Source: Kribbella sp. VKM Ac-2569 (GTDB lineage: Bacteria; Actinomycetota; Actinomycetes; Propionibacteriales; Kribbellaceae). Taken from it: 64,000 nucleotides of DNA. How positions within the stretch are numbered: the stretch's first letter is position 1; each line of letters opens with the position of its first letter. Below the pieces are notes generated by a model. It was not told where the DNA came from. It searched no databases and was given only the letters and a program-made list of their open reading frames with translations. The DNA is taken from the NCBI RefSeq assembly GCF_004216905.1, contig NZ_SGXJ01000004.1:372001-436000 (forward strand), in the 5' to 3' direction. This document shows positions 24,641 to 32,899 of this stretch, piece by piece. A program made the position numbers and the translations under genes.

Positions 24641-26229
24641 CGGCGCTTGGGGACGCGGGCGGTGAGGGCTCCGGGTTCTATTTCGGTGGACAGGGAGCGG
24701 CCGGGGCCGATGGGGTCGCCGTCCAGTTGGCGTTGGACGTCTACGGCGGCGACGATCTCGACCTTGCGGCCGGTGAAGCGTTCCAGGTACATGTCGGCGC
24801 GGTTGGTGCGGGTCAGGAGCCGCCACACGACGATCGGCCACTGGGTCACGCGCCGCGGGGCGATCACGACGACATCCAGGAGACCGTCGTCGGGGCGGGC
24901 GTCGGGGAGCAGGGGGATGTTGGCCTGCAGCATGCCGACGTTGCCGATCACGACCGTCCGGACGCGGCGTTCGATGGTCTCGGCGTCGTCGATGGTGATC
25001 TGGACGCGGACCGACGGGTGGTTGATGTTCTTCGCCGCCGACACCAGGTACGCCGTCCAGCCGATCTGCTTCTTCAGGTGCGGCGGGGCGTCGGACATGA
25101 TCGCGGCGTCCAGGCCGAGCCCGGCCATCACCGCGAACCGGTCGGTGTCGAGCTCGTCGCCGTGGACCCGGACCAGGTCGATCCGCCGGTCGCGTCCCTC
25201 GAGGATCCGCTCCAGCGCGTCGTCCAGGTCGAGCGGGATGTGCAGGTTGCGCGCCAGCAGGTTCCCGGTGCCGGCCGGGATCACGCCGACCGGGATCCCG
25301 GTGTGCGCGAGCGCCGAGCACACCACCCGGACCGTACCGTCGCCGCCCGCGACCAGCACCAGGTCGGACTCGTTCTCGATCGCCAGCTTCGCCATCGCGT
25401 TTCCGGCGTCGTCCACGCGGGTCTCCAGCCAGAGCGGATCGTCGTACCCGCGGACCGCGAGCGCCCGCGTCACCTTCCGCCGGAACGCCACGCCGTCGCC
25501 GACCTTGATCGGGTTCACGATGACCGCGGCCCGTGGCGGAGCCGCCGTACCGTCGTCGTCCGACGGGGTACGCCGACGGCGCCGCCGCAGCCCCGGCCGG
25601 AGGCCGAACCCGATCGACGTCGCGGTCAGGATCGCCAGCCCGAGCGCCCAGCCGCCGAGTACGTCGGACACGTAGTGGACGTTCAGCGCGATCCGGTCGG
25701 CCGAAGCGATCCACACCACCACGATCACCGGCACCAGCACCAGCAGCCGGAACCGCCGACGCCAGCCCCGCACCGACGGCAGGACGACGCCGAGCGCGCC
25801 GGCCATCACGAACGCGGCCGTCGCGTGACCGGACACGTACGAGAACCCGTCGTTCTCGACCAGCATCAGCGCCGGCCGCTCCCGCTCGAAGATCGCCTTG
25901 ACCGCCTGCACCAGGCCCAGCTCGGCACCCGCGGAGGTGATCAGCCACACGGTCAGCAACCGGGCCCGGCGATGCCACAGGTACGCCGCGACGACCAGGA
26001 TCACCGCCCGCGACGTCCAGGGCAGCACGACCGCCCCGACCACCTGCCAGAAGTCCACGACACTCTCGTGCGCAGCGCCGTACGACGCAGCTCGAGCGGC
26101 AACCGACTGATCCCAGCGGGCCAGCGGCGGCCACTGCCCGAACACGAGCACCGTGATCACCGTGAACGGCAGCGCACCCAGCACGACCGTGAGCACACGA
26201 CCGATCGGACTGGGTGGGTGGTGGTTCAT
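24637..26229 (-). CDS. PAP2 phosphatase / diacylglycerol kinase fusion
   Basis: A 530-residue two-domain protein. The N-terminal part (about 15-210) is a membrane PAP2 lipid phosphatase with the three motifs KAIFERERP, SGHA and RIALNVHYVSD. The C-terminal part (about 230-500) is a soluble DAGK_cat lipid kinase with VIVNPIKV and VAGGDGTVRVV. One half removes and the other adds phosphate to lipids, so it may cycle phosphatidate, undecaprenyl-phosphate or diacylglycerol-type lipids at the membrane. This fusion is common in actinobacteria. ATG 26229 is preferred over GTG 26304, which would run toward serS. Confidence 0.88.
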   Translation of the reverse strand: MNHHPPSPIGRVLTVVLGALPFTVITVLVFGQWPPLARWDQSVAARAASYGAAHESVVDFWQVVGAVVLPWTSRAVILVVAAYLWHRRARLLTVWLITSAGAELGLVQAVKAIFERERPALMLVENDGFSYVSGHATAAFVMAGALGVVLPSVRGWRRRFRLLVLVPVIVVVWIASADRIALNVHYVSDVLGGWALGLAILTATSIGFGLRPGLRRRRRRTPSDDDGTAAPPRAAVIVNPIKVGDGVAFRRKVTRALAVRGYDDPLWLETRVDDAGNAMAKLAIENESDLVLVAGGDGTVRVVCSALAHTGIPVGVIPAGTGNLLARNLHIPLDLDDALERILEGRDRRIDLVRVHGDELDTDRFAVMAGLGLDAAIMSDAPPHLKKQIGWTAYLVSAAKNINHPSVRVQITIDDAETIERRVRTVVIGNVGMLQANIPLLPDARPDDGLLDVVVIAPRRVTQWPIVVWRLLTRTNRADMYLERFTGRKVEIVAAVDVQRQLDGDPIGPGRSLSTEIEPGALTARVPKRR

Positions 26230-26249
26230 GGCCCGCTCAGATCCCCCTA

Positions 26250-26274
26250 GATGGTCACGTGTACCTAGACCATC
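26250..26274. promoter_or_regulatory. Inverted repeat GATGGTC-N11-GACCATC between divergent genes
   Basis: Exact 7-bp arms at 26250-26256 and 26268-26274 lie between the PAP2/DAG-kinase start and the serS start. It could be an operator or a short hairpin; the function is not known. Confidence 0.35.
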
Positions 26275-26323
26275 ATCCCGAATAGACTTCGCCGCTTCTG
26301 ACACGCCCCGATACCCTCAGGGT

Positions 26324-27598
26324 GTGATTGACGCGAAACTGCTCCGTGAGACCCCTGATGTCGTGCGCGCCGCCCTGACCAAGCGCGGCGAGAGTACGGA
26401 CCTGGTCGACCAGATCCTGGTCGCCGACGGGGAGCGTCGATCGTCCATCTCCGCCTTCGAGGCGCTCCGGGCCGAGCAGAAGTCGCTCGGCAAGCAGGTC
26501 GCCCAGGCCAAGGGTGACGAGCGCACCGCGCTGCTGGACCGGACCAAGACCCTGGCCGCCGAGGTGAAGGCCAACGAGGCCGCCGCGAACGACGCCGGCC
26601 GCCGCTTCGACGAGCTCGCCGCCGCCCTGCCGAACCTGGTGTCCGACGAGGCCCCGGTCGGCGGCGAGGACGACTACGTCGTGGTGGAGGAGGTCGGCAA
26701 GCCGCGCGACTTCGCCGCCGAGGGCTTCGAGCCCCGCGACCACCTGGCGCTGGGCGAACTGCTCGGCGCGATCGACATGGAACGCGGCGCGAAGATCAGC
26801 GGATCCCGGTTCTACTTCCTCAAGGGTGTCGGGATGCTGCTCCAGCTCGGCATGCTGCAGCTGGCCGTCCAGCAGGCGGTGGAGAACGGCTTCACCCCGA
26901 TGATCACGCCGACGCTGGTCAAGCCCGAGGTGATGGGCGGCACCGGCTACCTGTCGGCGCACGACGACGTCTACCGGCTCGAGGACCCCGAGCTGTACCT
27001 GACCGGTACGTCGGAGGTCGCGCTGGCCGGCTACCACATGGACGAGATCCTCGACCTGTCGAACGGCCCGGTCCGGTACGCCGGCTGGTCGTCCTGCTAC
27101 CGCAAGGAAGCAGGGTCGCACGGGAAGGACACCCGCGGGATCATCCGTGTCCACCAGTTCGACAAGGTCGAGATGTTCTCCTACTGCAGCCTGGAGGATG
27201 CGGCCGCGGAGCACCTGCGGCTGCTGGCCTGGGAGAAGGAGATGCTCGACAAGATGGAGCTGAGCTACCGGGTGATCGACACCGCGACCGGTGACCTGGG
27301 CGTCTCGGCGTACCGGAAGTTCGACTGCGAGGCGTGGGTGCCGACGCAGGGCCGGTACCGCGAGCTGACCTCGACGTCGAACTGCACGGACTTCCAGGCC
27401 CGCCGCCTGAACATCCGGCACCGGGACGCCGACGGCAAGACGCAGCCGGTCGCGACGCTGAACGGGACGCTGGCGACCACCCGCTGGATCGTCGCGATCC
27501 TCGAGACGCACCAGCTCGCCGACGGCTCGGTCCGGGTGCCGACCGCGCTGCAGCCGTACGTCGGCGGCCGCGAGGTTCTCGAACCGGTCGCCAAATGA
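26324..27598 (+). CDS. serS: Seryl-tRNA synthetase
   Basis: A 424-residue class II aminoacyl-tRNA synthetase. The N-terminal ~105 residues form the antiparallel coiled-coil arm that grips the tRNA-Ser long variable arm. Motif 2 is in GWSSCYRKEAGSHGKDTRGIIRVHQFDKVEMF and motif 3 is GTLATTRWIVAILE; the TGTSEVAL stretch binds serine. The start is GTG 26324 (VIDAKLLRETPDVVRAAL, the usual SerRS beginning). It overlaps the HAD phosphatase gene by ATGA. Confidence 0.97.
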   Translation: MIDAKLLRETPDVVRAALTKRGESTDLVDQILVADGERRSSISAFEALRAEQKSLGKQVAQAKGDERTALLDRTKTLAAEVKANEAAANDAGRRFDELAAALPNLVSDEAPVGGEDDYVVVEEVGKPRDFAAEGFEPRDHLALGELLGAIDMERGAKISGSRFYFLKGVGMLLQLGMLQLAVQQAVENGFTPMITPTLVKPEVMGGTGYLSAHDDVYRLEDPELYLTGTSEVALAGYHMDEILDLSNGPVRYAGWSSCYRKEAGSHGKDTRGIIRVHQFDKVEMFSYCSLEDAAAEHLRLLAWEKEMLDKMELSYRVIDTATGDLGVSAYRKFDCEAWVPTQGRYRELTSTSNCTDFQARRLNIRHRDADGKTQPVATLNGTLATTRWIVAILETHQLADGSVRVPTALQPYVGGREVLEPVAK

Positions 27599-28389
27599 TC
27601 GAAGTACCGCGGCCGACGGCCGTTGCCCTGGACATCGATGGCACGCTGATCGACCACGACGAGGGGATGTCGCCCGCGGTCGTCGACGCCGTACGCCGTA
27701 CCGCCGAGCAGGTGCCTGTGATCCTGGCGACCGGCCGGGCGTGGTCGACCACCAAGCCGGTGGCCGAGCGGCTCGGGCTGCGGTCCGGCGGATTCGTTGT
27801 CTGCAGCAACGGTGCGCGCACGCTGCGCTACCCGGACGGCGAGGTCGTCGACGAGCGGACCTTCGATCCGTCGACCGTGATCACCTCGGTGCGCAGGTAC
27901 GCGCCGAACGCGCGGATGGCGGTCGAGGACCAGGACGGCAGCTACCTGGTCACCGCGCCGTTCCCGGACGGCGATCTCGGGGCGAACGCGCAGATCCGCG
28001 TGGTCGGCGACCACGAGCTCGCACCGCAACCCGTGACTCGGTTGATCATCCGGGACCCGGACCAGTCCGAGAGCGATTTCGTCCACCTGGCGGAACGCCT
28101 CGGCCTGCACGGGGTCAGCTACTTCGTGGGCTGGACCGCGTGGCTGGACATCGCGCCCGAGGGTGTGGACAAGTCGACCGGTCTGAAGGTCGCGCTCGCC
28201 CAGTACGACCTGGACCCGGCCGGCCTGCTCGCGATCGGTGACGGACGCAACGACATCGAGATGCTCACGTACGCCGGTCTCGGCATCGCCATGGACTCCG
28301 CCCCGGACGAGGTCAAGGTCGCCGCCGACGAGGTCACCAAGTCCGTCCAGGACGACGGCGTCGCCGCGGTACTGAACCGCTGGTTCTGA
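27595..28389 (+). CDS. HAD-family (Cof-type) phosphatase
   Basis: A 264-residue HAD hydrolase of the Cof subfamily. Motif I is ALDIDGTLID (Asp nucleophile), motif II lies in VILATGRAWS, the conserved Lys is in STGLKVAL, and motif IV is AIGDGRNDIEML. The C2 cap between motifs II and III fixes the substrate, probably a sugar or nucleotide phosphate. It is translationally coupled to serS. The paralogue at 29622 is of the same class. Confidence 0.9.
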   Translation: MIEVPRPTAVALDIDGTLIDHDEGMSPAVVDAVRRTAEQVPVILATGRAWSTTKPVAERLGLRSGGFVVCSNGARTLRYPDGEVVDERTFDPSTVITSVRRYAPNARMAVEDQDGSYLVTAPFPDGDLGANAQIRVVGDHELAPQPVTRLIIRDPDQSESDFVHLAERLGLHGVSYFVGWTAWLDIAPEGVDKSTGLKVALAQYDLDPAGLLAIGDGRNDIEMLTYAGLGIAMDSAPDEVKVAADEVTKSVQDDGVAAVLNRWF

Positions 28390-28398
28390 GGCAAGCGA

Positions 28399-28438
28399 AA
28401 GGCCCGGACTCCCTGTAATTACAGGGGGTCCGGGCCTT
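28399..28438. terminator. Strong terminator hairpin
   Basis: AAGGCCCGGA (28399-28408) pairs with TCCGGGCCTT (28429-28438), and the stem continues inward through CCCTGTAA/TTACAGGG with only one G-T pair, giving a nearly perfect 20-bp stem with almost no loop. It separates serS/HAD from the convergent WhiB-like gene. Confidence 0.88.
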
Positions 28439-28483
28439 CGATCGATCAGTGTCCGATAGTCCGCTGGCGGGCCGAGTATCGGA

Positions 28484-29035
28484 TCAGGCGACCCGGCTGC
28501 CCGTACGGCGTGGCTGGTGCTGCTGGTCGACCACGGTGTCGAACGCGTCCAGCACGGCGCCGACCTCGGGCCGCGGCCGCGGCGTCTTGGCTGCCGGGCT
28601 CTGGCCGCGACGGGCCCGCCGCAGGTGCCGCTTGACCGTCGACAGCGAGCAGCCCAGCCGCATGGCCAGGGACTCCAGGCTGTCGTTCGGGTACTGCGTG
28701 CGCAGCCGCAGAACTTCTTCGTGGCTGACCGGACGGCGGGTGCCCCGCGCGCCGGCAAGCTGGTCGAAGTCGTCCGCCTGCACCTCTACGTCGAGCAGGT
28801 TGCGGATCGAACGCCGTTGTACAGCAGTGGTTCCGGCGACGAAGCCGCTCACGTCGTGCTCGGCGACCGCGCTGTACAGGCAGTCGGTGAAGAGCGGGCA
28901 CGACGCGCAGAGCGTCTTGGCCTCGCGGACAAGCTGCTCGTACCGCTCCCGAGTACGACGGGTGGCGGACGCCGGCGGCGGCTCCTCCATCAGCCGGTGC
29001 TGAAAGATGTCGGAACGAGCGATGCAGCCGGTCAT
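28484..29035 (-). CDS. WhiB-like iron-sulfur regulator with C-terminal helix-turn-helix
   Basis: A 183-residue protein. Four cysteines, C4, C43, C46 and C52 (C-x38-C-x2-C-x5-C), match the WhiB 4Fe-4S cluster pattern, with a longer first spacing than usual. The glycine loop reads GFVAGTT, weaker than the canonical G-V-W-G-G-T. A C-terminal extension has a sigma-region-4-like helix-turn-helix (PVSHEEVLRLRTQYPNDSLE then LAMRLGCSLSTVKRHLRRAR, about residues 104-143). Canonical WhiB proteins are 80-140 residues and lack it. It probably senses redox or NO and binds DNA directly. ATG 29035 follows a strong GGGGAGGG. Confidence 0.8.
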   Translation of the reverse strand: MTGCIARSDIFQHRLMEEPPPASATRRTRERYEQLVREAKTLCASCPLFTDCLYSAVAEHDVSGFVAGTTAVQRRSIRNLLDVEVQADDFDQLAGARGTRRPVSHEEVLRLRTQYPNDSLESLAMRLGCSLSTVKRHLRRARRGQSPAAKTPRPRPEVGAVLDAFDTVVDQQHQPRRTGSRVA

Positions 29036-29621
29036 TGCTCCCTCCCCGTTGGAACATGTGTCGACAGCCGCTCGGGAGCTACTGCCCCCCGGCCCCGCTA
29101 GATTGGCGCTGTTGACGATCATCAAGGCTCCCCAAGTATCAAGACCCGAATGAACGAACGGTGAACGTCGTTCGTCCGCACGGATCCGCTAGCTGATGGA
29201 CCTGCGCAACTTGCCTGCCCACCGTGTCGTCCCGGGCGCGGGACGCACCGATCCATAACTGTTGACGTCGCTGCCGCGGTTTTGGTTGCAGCCAATTCCA
29301 CAACAGTTCTTCGACGCTTCTGTGTGCTTCCGGAGGTGGGGCGGAATCAGTCGCGCTGATCCAGAACAGGCTTACGACGCGAACGAACAGCCCCCGGTTC
29401 CCCGCCAGACCACCGCATGAAATCACGCGCCAACGGGGTGGCGCAGGGGAACTCGCTGCCTTTGCAGCATCCTGCCGTAACGGTCTGATGACGTTGTCAA
29501 AAGCTCAATTAGATAAGTCAAAAAGACCTGAAACCAACGCCATACCGCTTGCGCCCGAGGCACTTGGAAGGGTAGTGCGCGACCGGCTCGTGCAACGGCA
29601 CTGTGGCGATATCGTTACCCG
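29036..29621. other. Long non-coding gap between WhiB-like and HAD genes
   Basis: About 586 bases without a credible gene. It contains an inverted repeat ACGAACG (29154-29160)/CGTTCGT (29169-29175), and a relatively AT-rich stretch at 29490-29530 just before the HAD gene that could be promoter DNA. The WhiB-like promoter must lie in its left part. No tRNA, riboswitch or known small RNA is recognised. Confidence 0.5.
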
Positions 29622-30431
29622 GTGACGGCCCCGCGAAACCCCCGCCTGATAGCCACCGATCTCGACGGAACGCTCGTCCGCAGTGACGGCACCGTGTCCG
29701 ACCGGACCCGTGCCGCGGTCCTCGCGGCGCAGCAGGCAGGAAGTGTTTTCGTGATGGTCACCGCCCGGCCACCTCGCTGGCTGCACGACCTGTCGTACCT
29801 GGTCGGCGAGCACGGTGTCGCGATTGTTGCCAACGGCTCCATTTTGTACGACGTCCTGCGCCGTAAGGCGATTCGGACCCGGTTGATCGACCCCGCGGTC
29901 GCACTCGAGGTGGCGCAGGCGATTCGCGCGGCGATTCCGGACGTGCAGTTCGCCATCGAGCGACCGGACCGCTACGGACAGGAACCGGTCTACCTGAATC
30001 GCTGGCCGAAACCGGACAATACCTTGATCGCCGCGGTGGAGGAACTGCTCGCGGAGCCGGCCGCGAAGCTGCTCGTCCGGCATCCGAGCATGCACTCCGA
30101 CGAGCTGCTCGGGCTGGTGAATCCGTTGGTGGGCCAACGAGTGACGGCCAGTCACAGTGGAGGTCACGGTTTGGTGGAGATTTCGGCGAGCGGGGTCTCG
30201 AAGGCCACGATGCTGGCCGATTTCGCCGCTACACAAGGGATCTCGGCTGCTGAGACGATCGCGTTCGGTGACTCGGTCAACGATCTTCCGATGCTCGCCT
30301 GGGCCGGAACGTCGTACGGCGTCGCGAACGCACATCCCGAAGTCCTCGCAGTGGTGGACAAAATCGCCCCCGCAAACGACGAGGACGGCGTCGCCGCCGT
30401 CCTCGAGGAGTTCTTCCAGCCTTTGAAATAA
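29622..30431 (+). CDS. HAD-family (Cof-type) phosphatase
   Basis: A 269-residue HAD hydrolase. Motif I is ATDLDGTLVRSDG, motif II is in FVMVTARPPRW, the conserved Lys is in GVSKATMLADF and motif IV is AFGDSVNDLPML. The cap between is of the C2B type shared with sugar-phosphate phosphatases. The start is GTG 29622. It stands alone, four bases from the end of the convergent bpa gene, and is a paralogue of the phosphatase coupled to serS. Confidence 0.9.
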   Translation: MTAPRNPRLIATDLDGTLVRSDGTVSDRTRAAVLAAQQAGSVFVMVTARPPRWLHDLSYLVGEHGVAIVANGSILYDVLRRKAIRTRLIDPAVALEVAQAIRAAIPDVQFAIERPDRYGQEPVYLNRWPKPDNTLIAAVEELLAEPAAKLLVRHPSMHSDELLGLVNPLVGQRVTASHSGGHGLVEISASGVSKATMLADFAATQGISAAETIAFGDSVNDLPMLAWAGTSYGVANAHPEVLAVVDKIAPANDEDGVAAVLEEFFQPLK

Positions 30432-30435
30432 GGCG

Positions 30436-31047
30436 TTACAAGTACATCCCGCCGCTGCCCGGGCCGTCGGTGTTACCGGCCTGCGGTGCACCAGGGAAGC
30501 CGGGGTGCTCTTCGCCGGGCAGTTGCTGACCGCCGGGCAGTGCGCGACGCATCTGCTCCAGCTGCTGACGCGCCGCCATCTGCTGCGCGAACAACGCCGT
30601 CTGAATGCCGTGGAACAAGCCTTCCAGCCAGCCCACCAGCTGCGCCTGCGCGATCCGCAGTTCGGCCTCGGTCGGCGTGCTGTCGTCGGTGAAGTCGAGG
30701 CTGAGACGCTCCAGCTCCTCGACCAGTTCCGGTGCGAGGCCGCTCTCGAGTTCCTTGATCGACGCCTCGTGGATTGCACGCAGCTGCGCTCGGGAGGCTT
30801 CGTCGAGCGGCGCCGACTTCACCTCTTCCAGCAGCTGCCGGATCATGTTCGCGACCCGCATCACCTTGGCCGGCTGTTCGACCAGCTCGGTCACCGAGCG
30901 CGGTTCCTCGTCGCGCTCGTCGTCGTTGTCGGAGCGCGGCGGTCCCTCGACGGCCATGCCGTCCGGCCCGACGATCAGCACCTTGCCGTCTTCGGTGCGC
31001 GCCCCGGCCATCGGAACTTCCTGGCCCTCGCTGCTGCTCTCGCTCAT
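30436..31047 (-). CDS. bpa: Bacterial proteasome activator Bpa (PafE)
   Basis: A 203-residue DUF2587 protein. The central helical region (about 50-160; VTELVEQPAKVMRVANMIRQLLEEV, ELRIAQAQLVGWLEGLFHGIQTALFAQQMAARQQL) forms the dodecameric ring in the mycobacterial protein. The C-terminus ends GGMYL, equivalent to the GQYL tail that docks into the 20S proteasome and opens its gate without ATP. The proteasome genes are not in the window, but this gene implies that the host has them. Confidence 0.93.
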   Translation of the reverse strand: MSESSSEGQEVPMAGARTEDGKVLIVGPDGMAVEGPPRSDNDDERDEEPRSVTELVEQPAKVMRVANMIRQLLEEVKSAPLDEASRAQLRAIHEASIKELESGLAPELVEELERLSLDFTDDSTPTEAELRIAQAQLVGWLEGLFHGIQTALFAQQMAARQQLEQMRRALPGGQQLPGEEHPGFPGAPQAGNTDGPGSGGMYL

Positions 31048-31067
31048 CTGCCCATCCTAGGCCGGGG

Positions 31068-31598
31068 TCATGAGGCGCGGGCACGGTGGCGGCGTACGGC
31101 GTCCCGGTTGGCGCAGGCCGGGCTGCAATAGCGCTGGCGTCCGGTGCGGGAGAGGTCGGCGTACACGTTGTCGCAGCCTTCGGTGGCGCAGCGGCCGAGC
31201 CGGGTGATGCCACGGCCGGCCAGGTGCAACGCCGTACCGGTGCTGATCAGTGTCGCGACCAGCCGCCCGACGGGCACGTTGTCCGGGCGGTAGTGCATGT
31301 GCCAGCCGTCGCCAGCGTGGTTGGTGAGCCGCGGATGCTCGGTGTACTTCGCGAGCATCGCGTTCACCAGGTCGACCCGCGCCTGATCGTCCGGTGCGTC
31401 CACCACCAGCAGCCACTCGTCGAGCGCCGTACGTACGGCGGCCAGATCCGCGGCGGTGACGTGCCGCTCGCGCACCAGGCGGCTCTCGACGCCGCTCTCC
31501 TCGCACCGCTCGGCCAGCTCGTCCGGTGTATTCGCCGGGCGGGTCACCAGATTCACCGCGAGCAGGACCGCGTCCGCGCCGTAAGGGTTGAGATGCAT
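31068..31598 (-). CDS. CGNR zinc-finger protein (ABATE domain)
   Basis: A 176-residue protein. The N-terminal ~120 residues form the ABATE domain with VNLVTRPANTPDEL and DLVNAMLAKY; the C-terminal zinc finger reads LGRCATEGCDNVYADLSRTGRQRYCSPACANRDAVRRHRAR, with four cysteines. Members are predicted stress-type transcriptional regulators. It is divergent from the small gene at 31624. In most family members the finger carries CGNR; here it is CANR. Confidence 0.88.
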   Translation of the reverse strand: MHLNPYGADAVLLAVNLVTRPANTPDELAERCEESGVESRLVRERHVTAADLAAVRTALDEWLLVVDAPDDQARVDLVNAMLAKYTEHPRLTNHAGDGWHMHYRPDNVPVGRLVATLISTGTALHLAGRGITRLGRCATEGCDNVYADLSRTGRQRYCSPACANRDAVRRHRARAS

Positions 31599-31623
31599 AA
31601 TGCCATTACATCACGATGGATCC

Positions 31624-31782
31624 ATGACCGACCTCCACCGCCATCGCTGGTCCCCGATCTCGAGCCACCACGTCAGCGAGGGGCTGGTCGTGTACCAGCG
31701 GTGTGCTTGTGGTCAATGGCGCATCACAAGCACACCGCCGTACCCCGTCGCCTACCCGGAGGTCGCCGCGACCGGCCGGTGA
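31624..31782 (+). CDS. Small hypothetical protein
   Basis: A 52-residue protein beginning MTDLHRHRWSPIS and containing VVYQRCACGQWRI, a C-x-C pair flanked by aromatic and basic residues. This HRW...CxCG layout is seen in small actinobacterial proteins of unknown function and could bind a metal. It starts 26 bases from the divergent CGNR gene, which argues for shared control. Confidence 0.55.
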   Translation: MTDLHRHRWSPISSHHVSEGLVVYQRCACGQWRITSTPPYPVAYPEVAATGR

Positions 31783-31836
31783 GAGCGACTGTTGTGGCTG
31801 GCAACCGTGTGTGTGGTTGCCAAGGGCAAGAAATTG

Positions 31837-32409
31837 TCAGTCCTCGTGGGTCAGGCGGCGGACGAGGCGGGCGGTGATCGCCTGCACGTCGTACGGGCGT
31901 CCGGTGCCAGGGGTCAGCTGGTCGAGGACCAGGCCGTCGATGGCGAAATGCAGCAGGCGGATCTCCTCGGCGCCGCCTGGCAGTCCGGCATTCGCGTTGA
32001 AGGCGACATCAGCGTCGAAGCCCTGCCGGAGCGTGCGCGACAGGATCTCGTGCAGGCCGGGGCGGCGGGCCGCTTCGAGGCGGAGTTCGAGCAGGGCGAG
32101 CGTGAGTTCCGGGCGGCCGAGCAGGCGCTCGACGATGTAGTGGACGTAGTCCGTCATCAGTTCGAGGCCCGGCTCCCGAGTGGCGAGCGGCTCGAGGACG
32201 GCCTCGTCCGGGGCGAGGCGCTCGAAGATCCGCTCGCCGAGCGCGCCGAGGAGCGCGTCACGGGTCTTGAAGTAGTTGGACGCCGTGCCGGCCGGGAGCC
32301 CGGCGGCGGCGTCGACGGCTCGGTGCGTCAGGCCGCGGGCGCCGGCCTCCGCGAGCACGGCGAGGCCGGCGTCGGCCAGTTGGGTACGGCGTTCCGGATT
32401 CCGGGGCAT
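31837..32409 (-). CDS. TetR-family transcriptional regulator
   Basis: A 190-residue repressor. The N-terminal HTH is read in LADAGLAVLAEAGARGLTHRAVDAAAGLPAGTASNYFKTRDALLGAL (about 10-57). The C-terminal part, with YVHYIVERLLGRPELTLALLELRLEAARRPGL, would bind the inducer. It is divergent from a VOC-domain gene with a clear inverted repeat between them, so it very likely represses that gene and itself. Confidence 0.9.
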   Translation of the reverse strand: MPRNPERRTQLADAGLAVLAEAGARGLTHRAVDAAAGLPAGTASNYFKTRDALLGALGERIFERLAPDEAVLEPLATREPGLELMTDYVHYIVERLLGRPELTLALLELRLEAARRPGLHEILSRTLRQGFDADVAFNANAGLPGGAEEIRLLHFAIDGLVLDQLTPGTGRPYDVQAITARLVRRLTHED

Positions 32410-32432
32410 GTTGACAAGGCTAGCAGAGTTCC

Positions 32433-32468
32433 ACTACAACTGTCGTACACAACAACAACAGCTGTAGT
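32433..32468. promoter_or_regulatory. Probable TetR operator
   Basis: ACTACAACTGT (32433-32443) and ACAGCTGTAGT (32458-32468) are inverted copies with one mismatch, separated by 14 bases. The site lies in the 73-base gap between the TetR gene and the divergent VOC gene. Confidence 0.65.
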
Positions 32469-32482
32469 AGTCAGGAGACTCT

Positions 32483-32899
32483 ATGCAACCCGCGGCATTC
32501 GGCGCGACCGTCGTCACCGACCACCCCTCGGAGGTCGCCGCCTTCTACACGCAGTACCTCGACCTGCAGGTCGGGATCGATCTCGGCTGGTTCATCACGG
32601 TTCGCCGCGGCACGGCGGACTGGGAGCTCGCGATCATGGAGCGCGGCCACCCGACGATCCCGGCAGCGGTGTCGGCGCAGACCGAAAGCACCAACGTTTT
32701 CGGCTTCGTCGTCGACGACGCCGACAAGATCGCCGCCGCGCTGCGTGCGGGCGGCGTGAAACTGGAGGGCGACCCGAAGACCGAGGTCTTCGGCCAACGC
32801 CACTTCTTCGTCCGCGACCCGGCCGGCACCTGGATCGACGTGATCCAACTGGTGGAACCCGACCCGGAATGGGTCGCCGCCAACCTGCCTACAGAGTGA
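32483..32899 (+). CDS. VOC-family protein (glyoxalase/bleomycin-resistance fold)
   Basis: A 138-residue two-module VOC protein. FGATVVTDHPSEVAAFYTQYLDLQVGIDLGWFITV is the first beta-alpha-beta module; VFGFVVDDADKIAAALRAGG and FFVRDPAGTWIDVIQLV form the second. It could be a metal-dependent lyase, a dioxygenase or a drug-binding protein. ATG 32483 follows CAGGAG. Expression is probably set by the divergent TetR protein. The end overlaps by 11 bases the convergent oxidoreductase. Confidence 0.85.
   Translation: MQPAAFGATVVTDHPSEVAAFYTQYLDLQVGIDLGWFITVRRGTADWELAIMERGHPTIPAAVSAQTESTNVFGFVVDDADKIAAALRAGGVKLEGDPKTEVFGQRHFFVRDPAGTWIDVIQLVEPDPEWVAANLPTE

Noticed and set aside
26273..27511. 412-codon frame antisense to serS
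   Set aside because: High-GC codon shadow; the plus strand encodes a clear seryl-tRNA synthetase.
29139..29426. 95-codon frame on the minus strand in the 29-kb gap
   Set aside because: No Shine-Dalgarno, no recognisable motif, and an odd composition; treated as non-coding.
29491..29520. Promoter for the HAD gene (TTGTCA with TAAGTC)
   Set aside because: The spacing is 14 bases, too short for a sigma-70 type promoter; only an AT-rich trend is supported.
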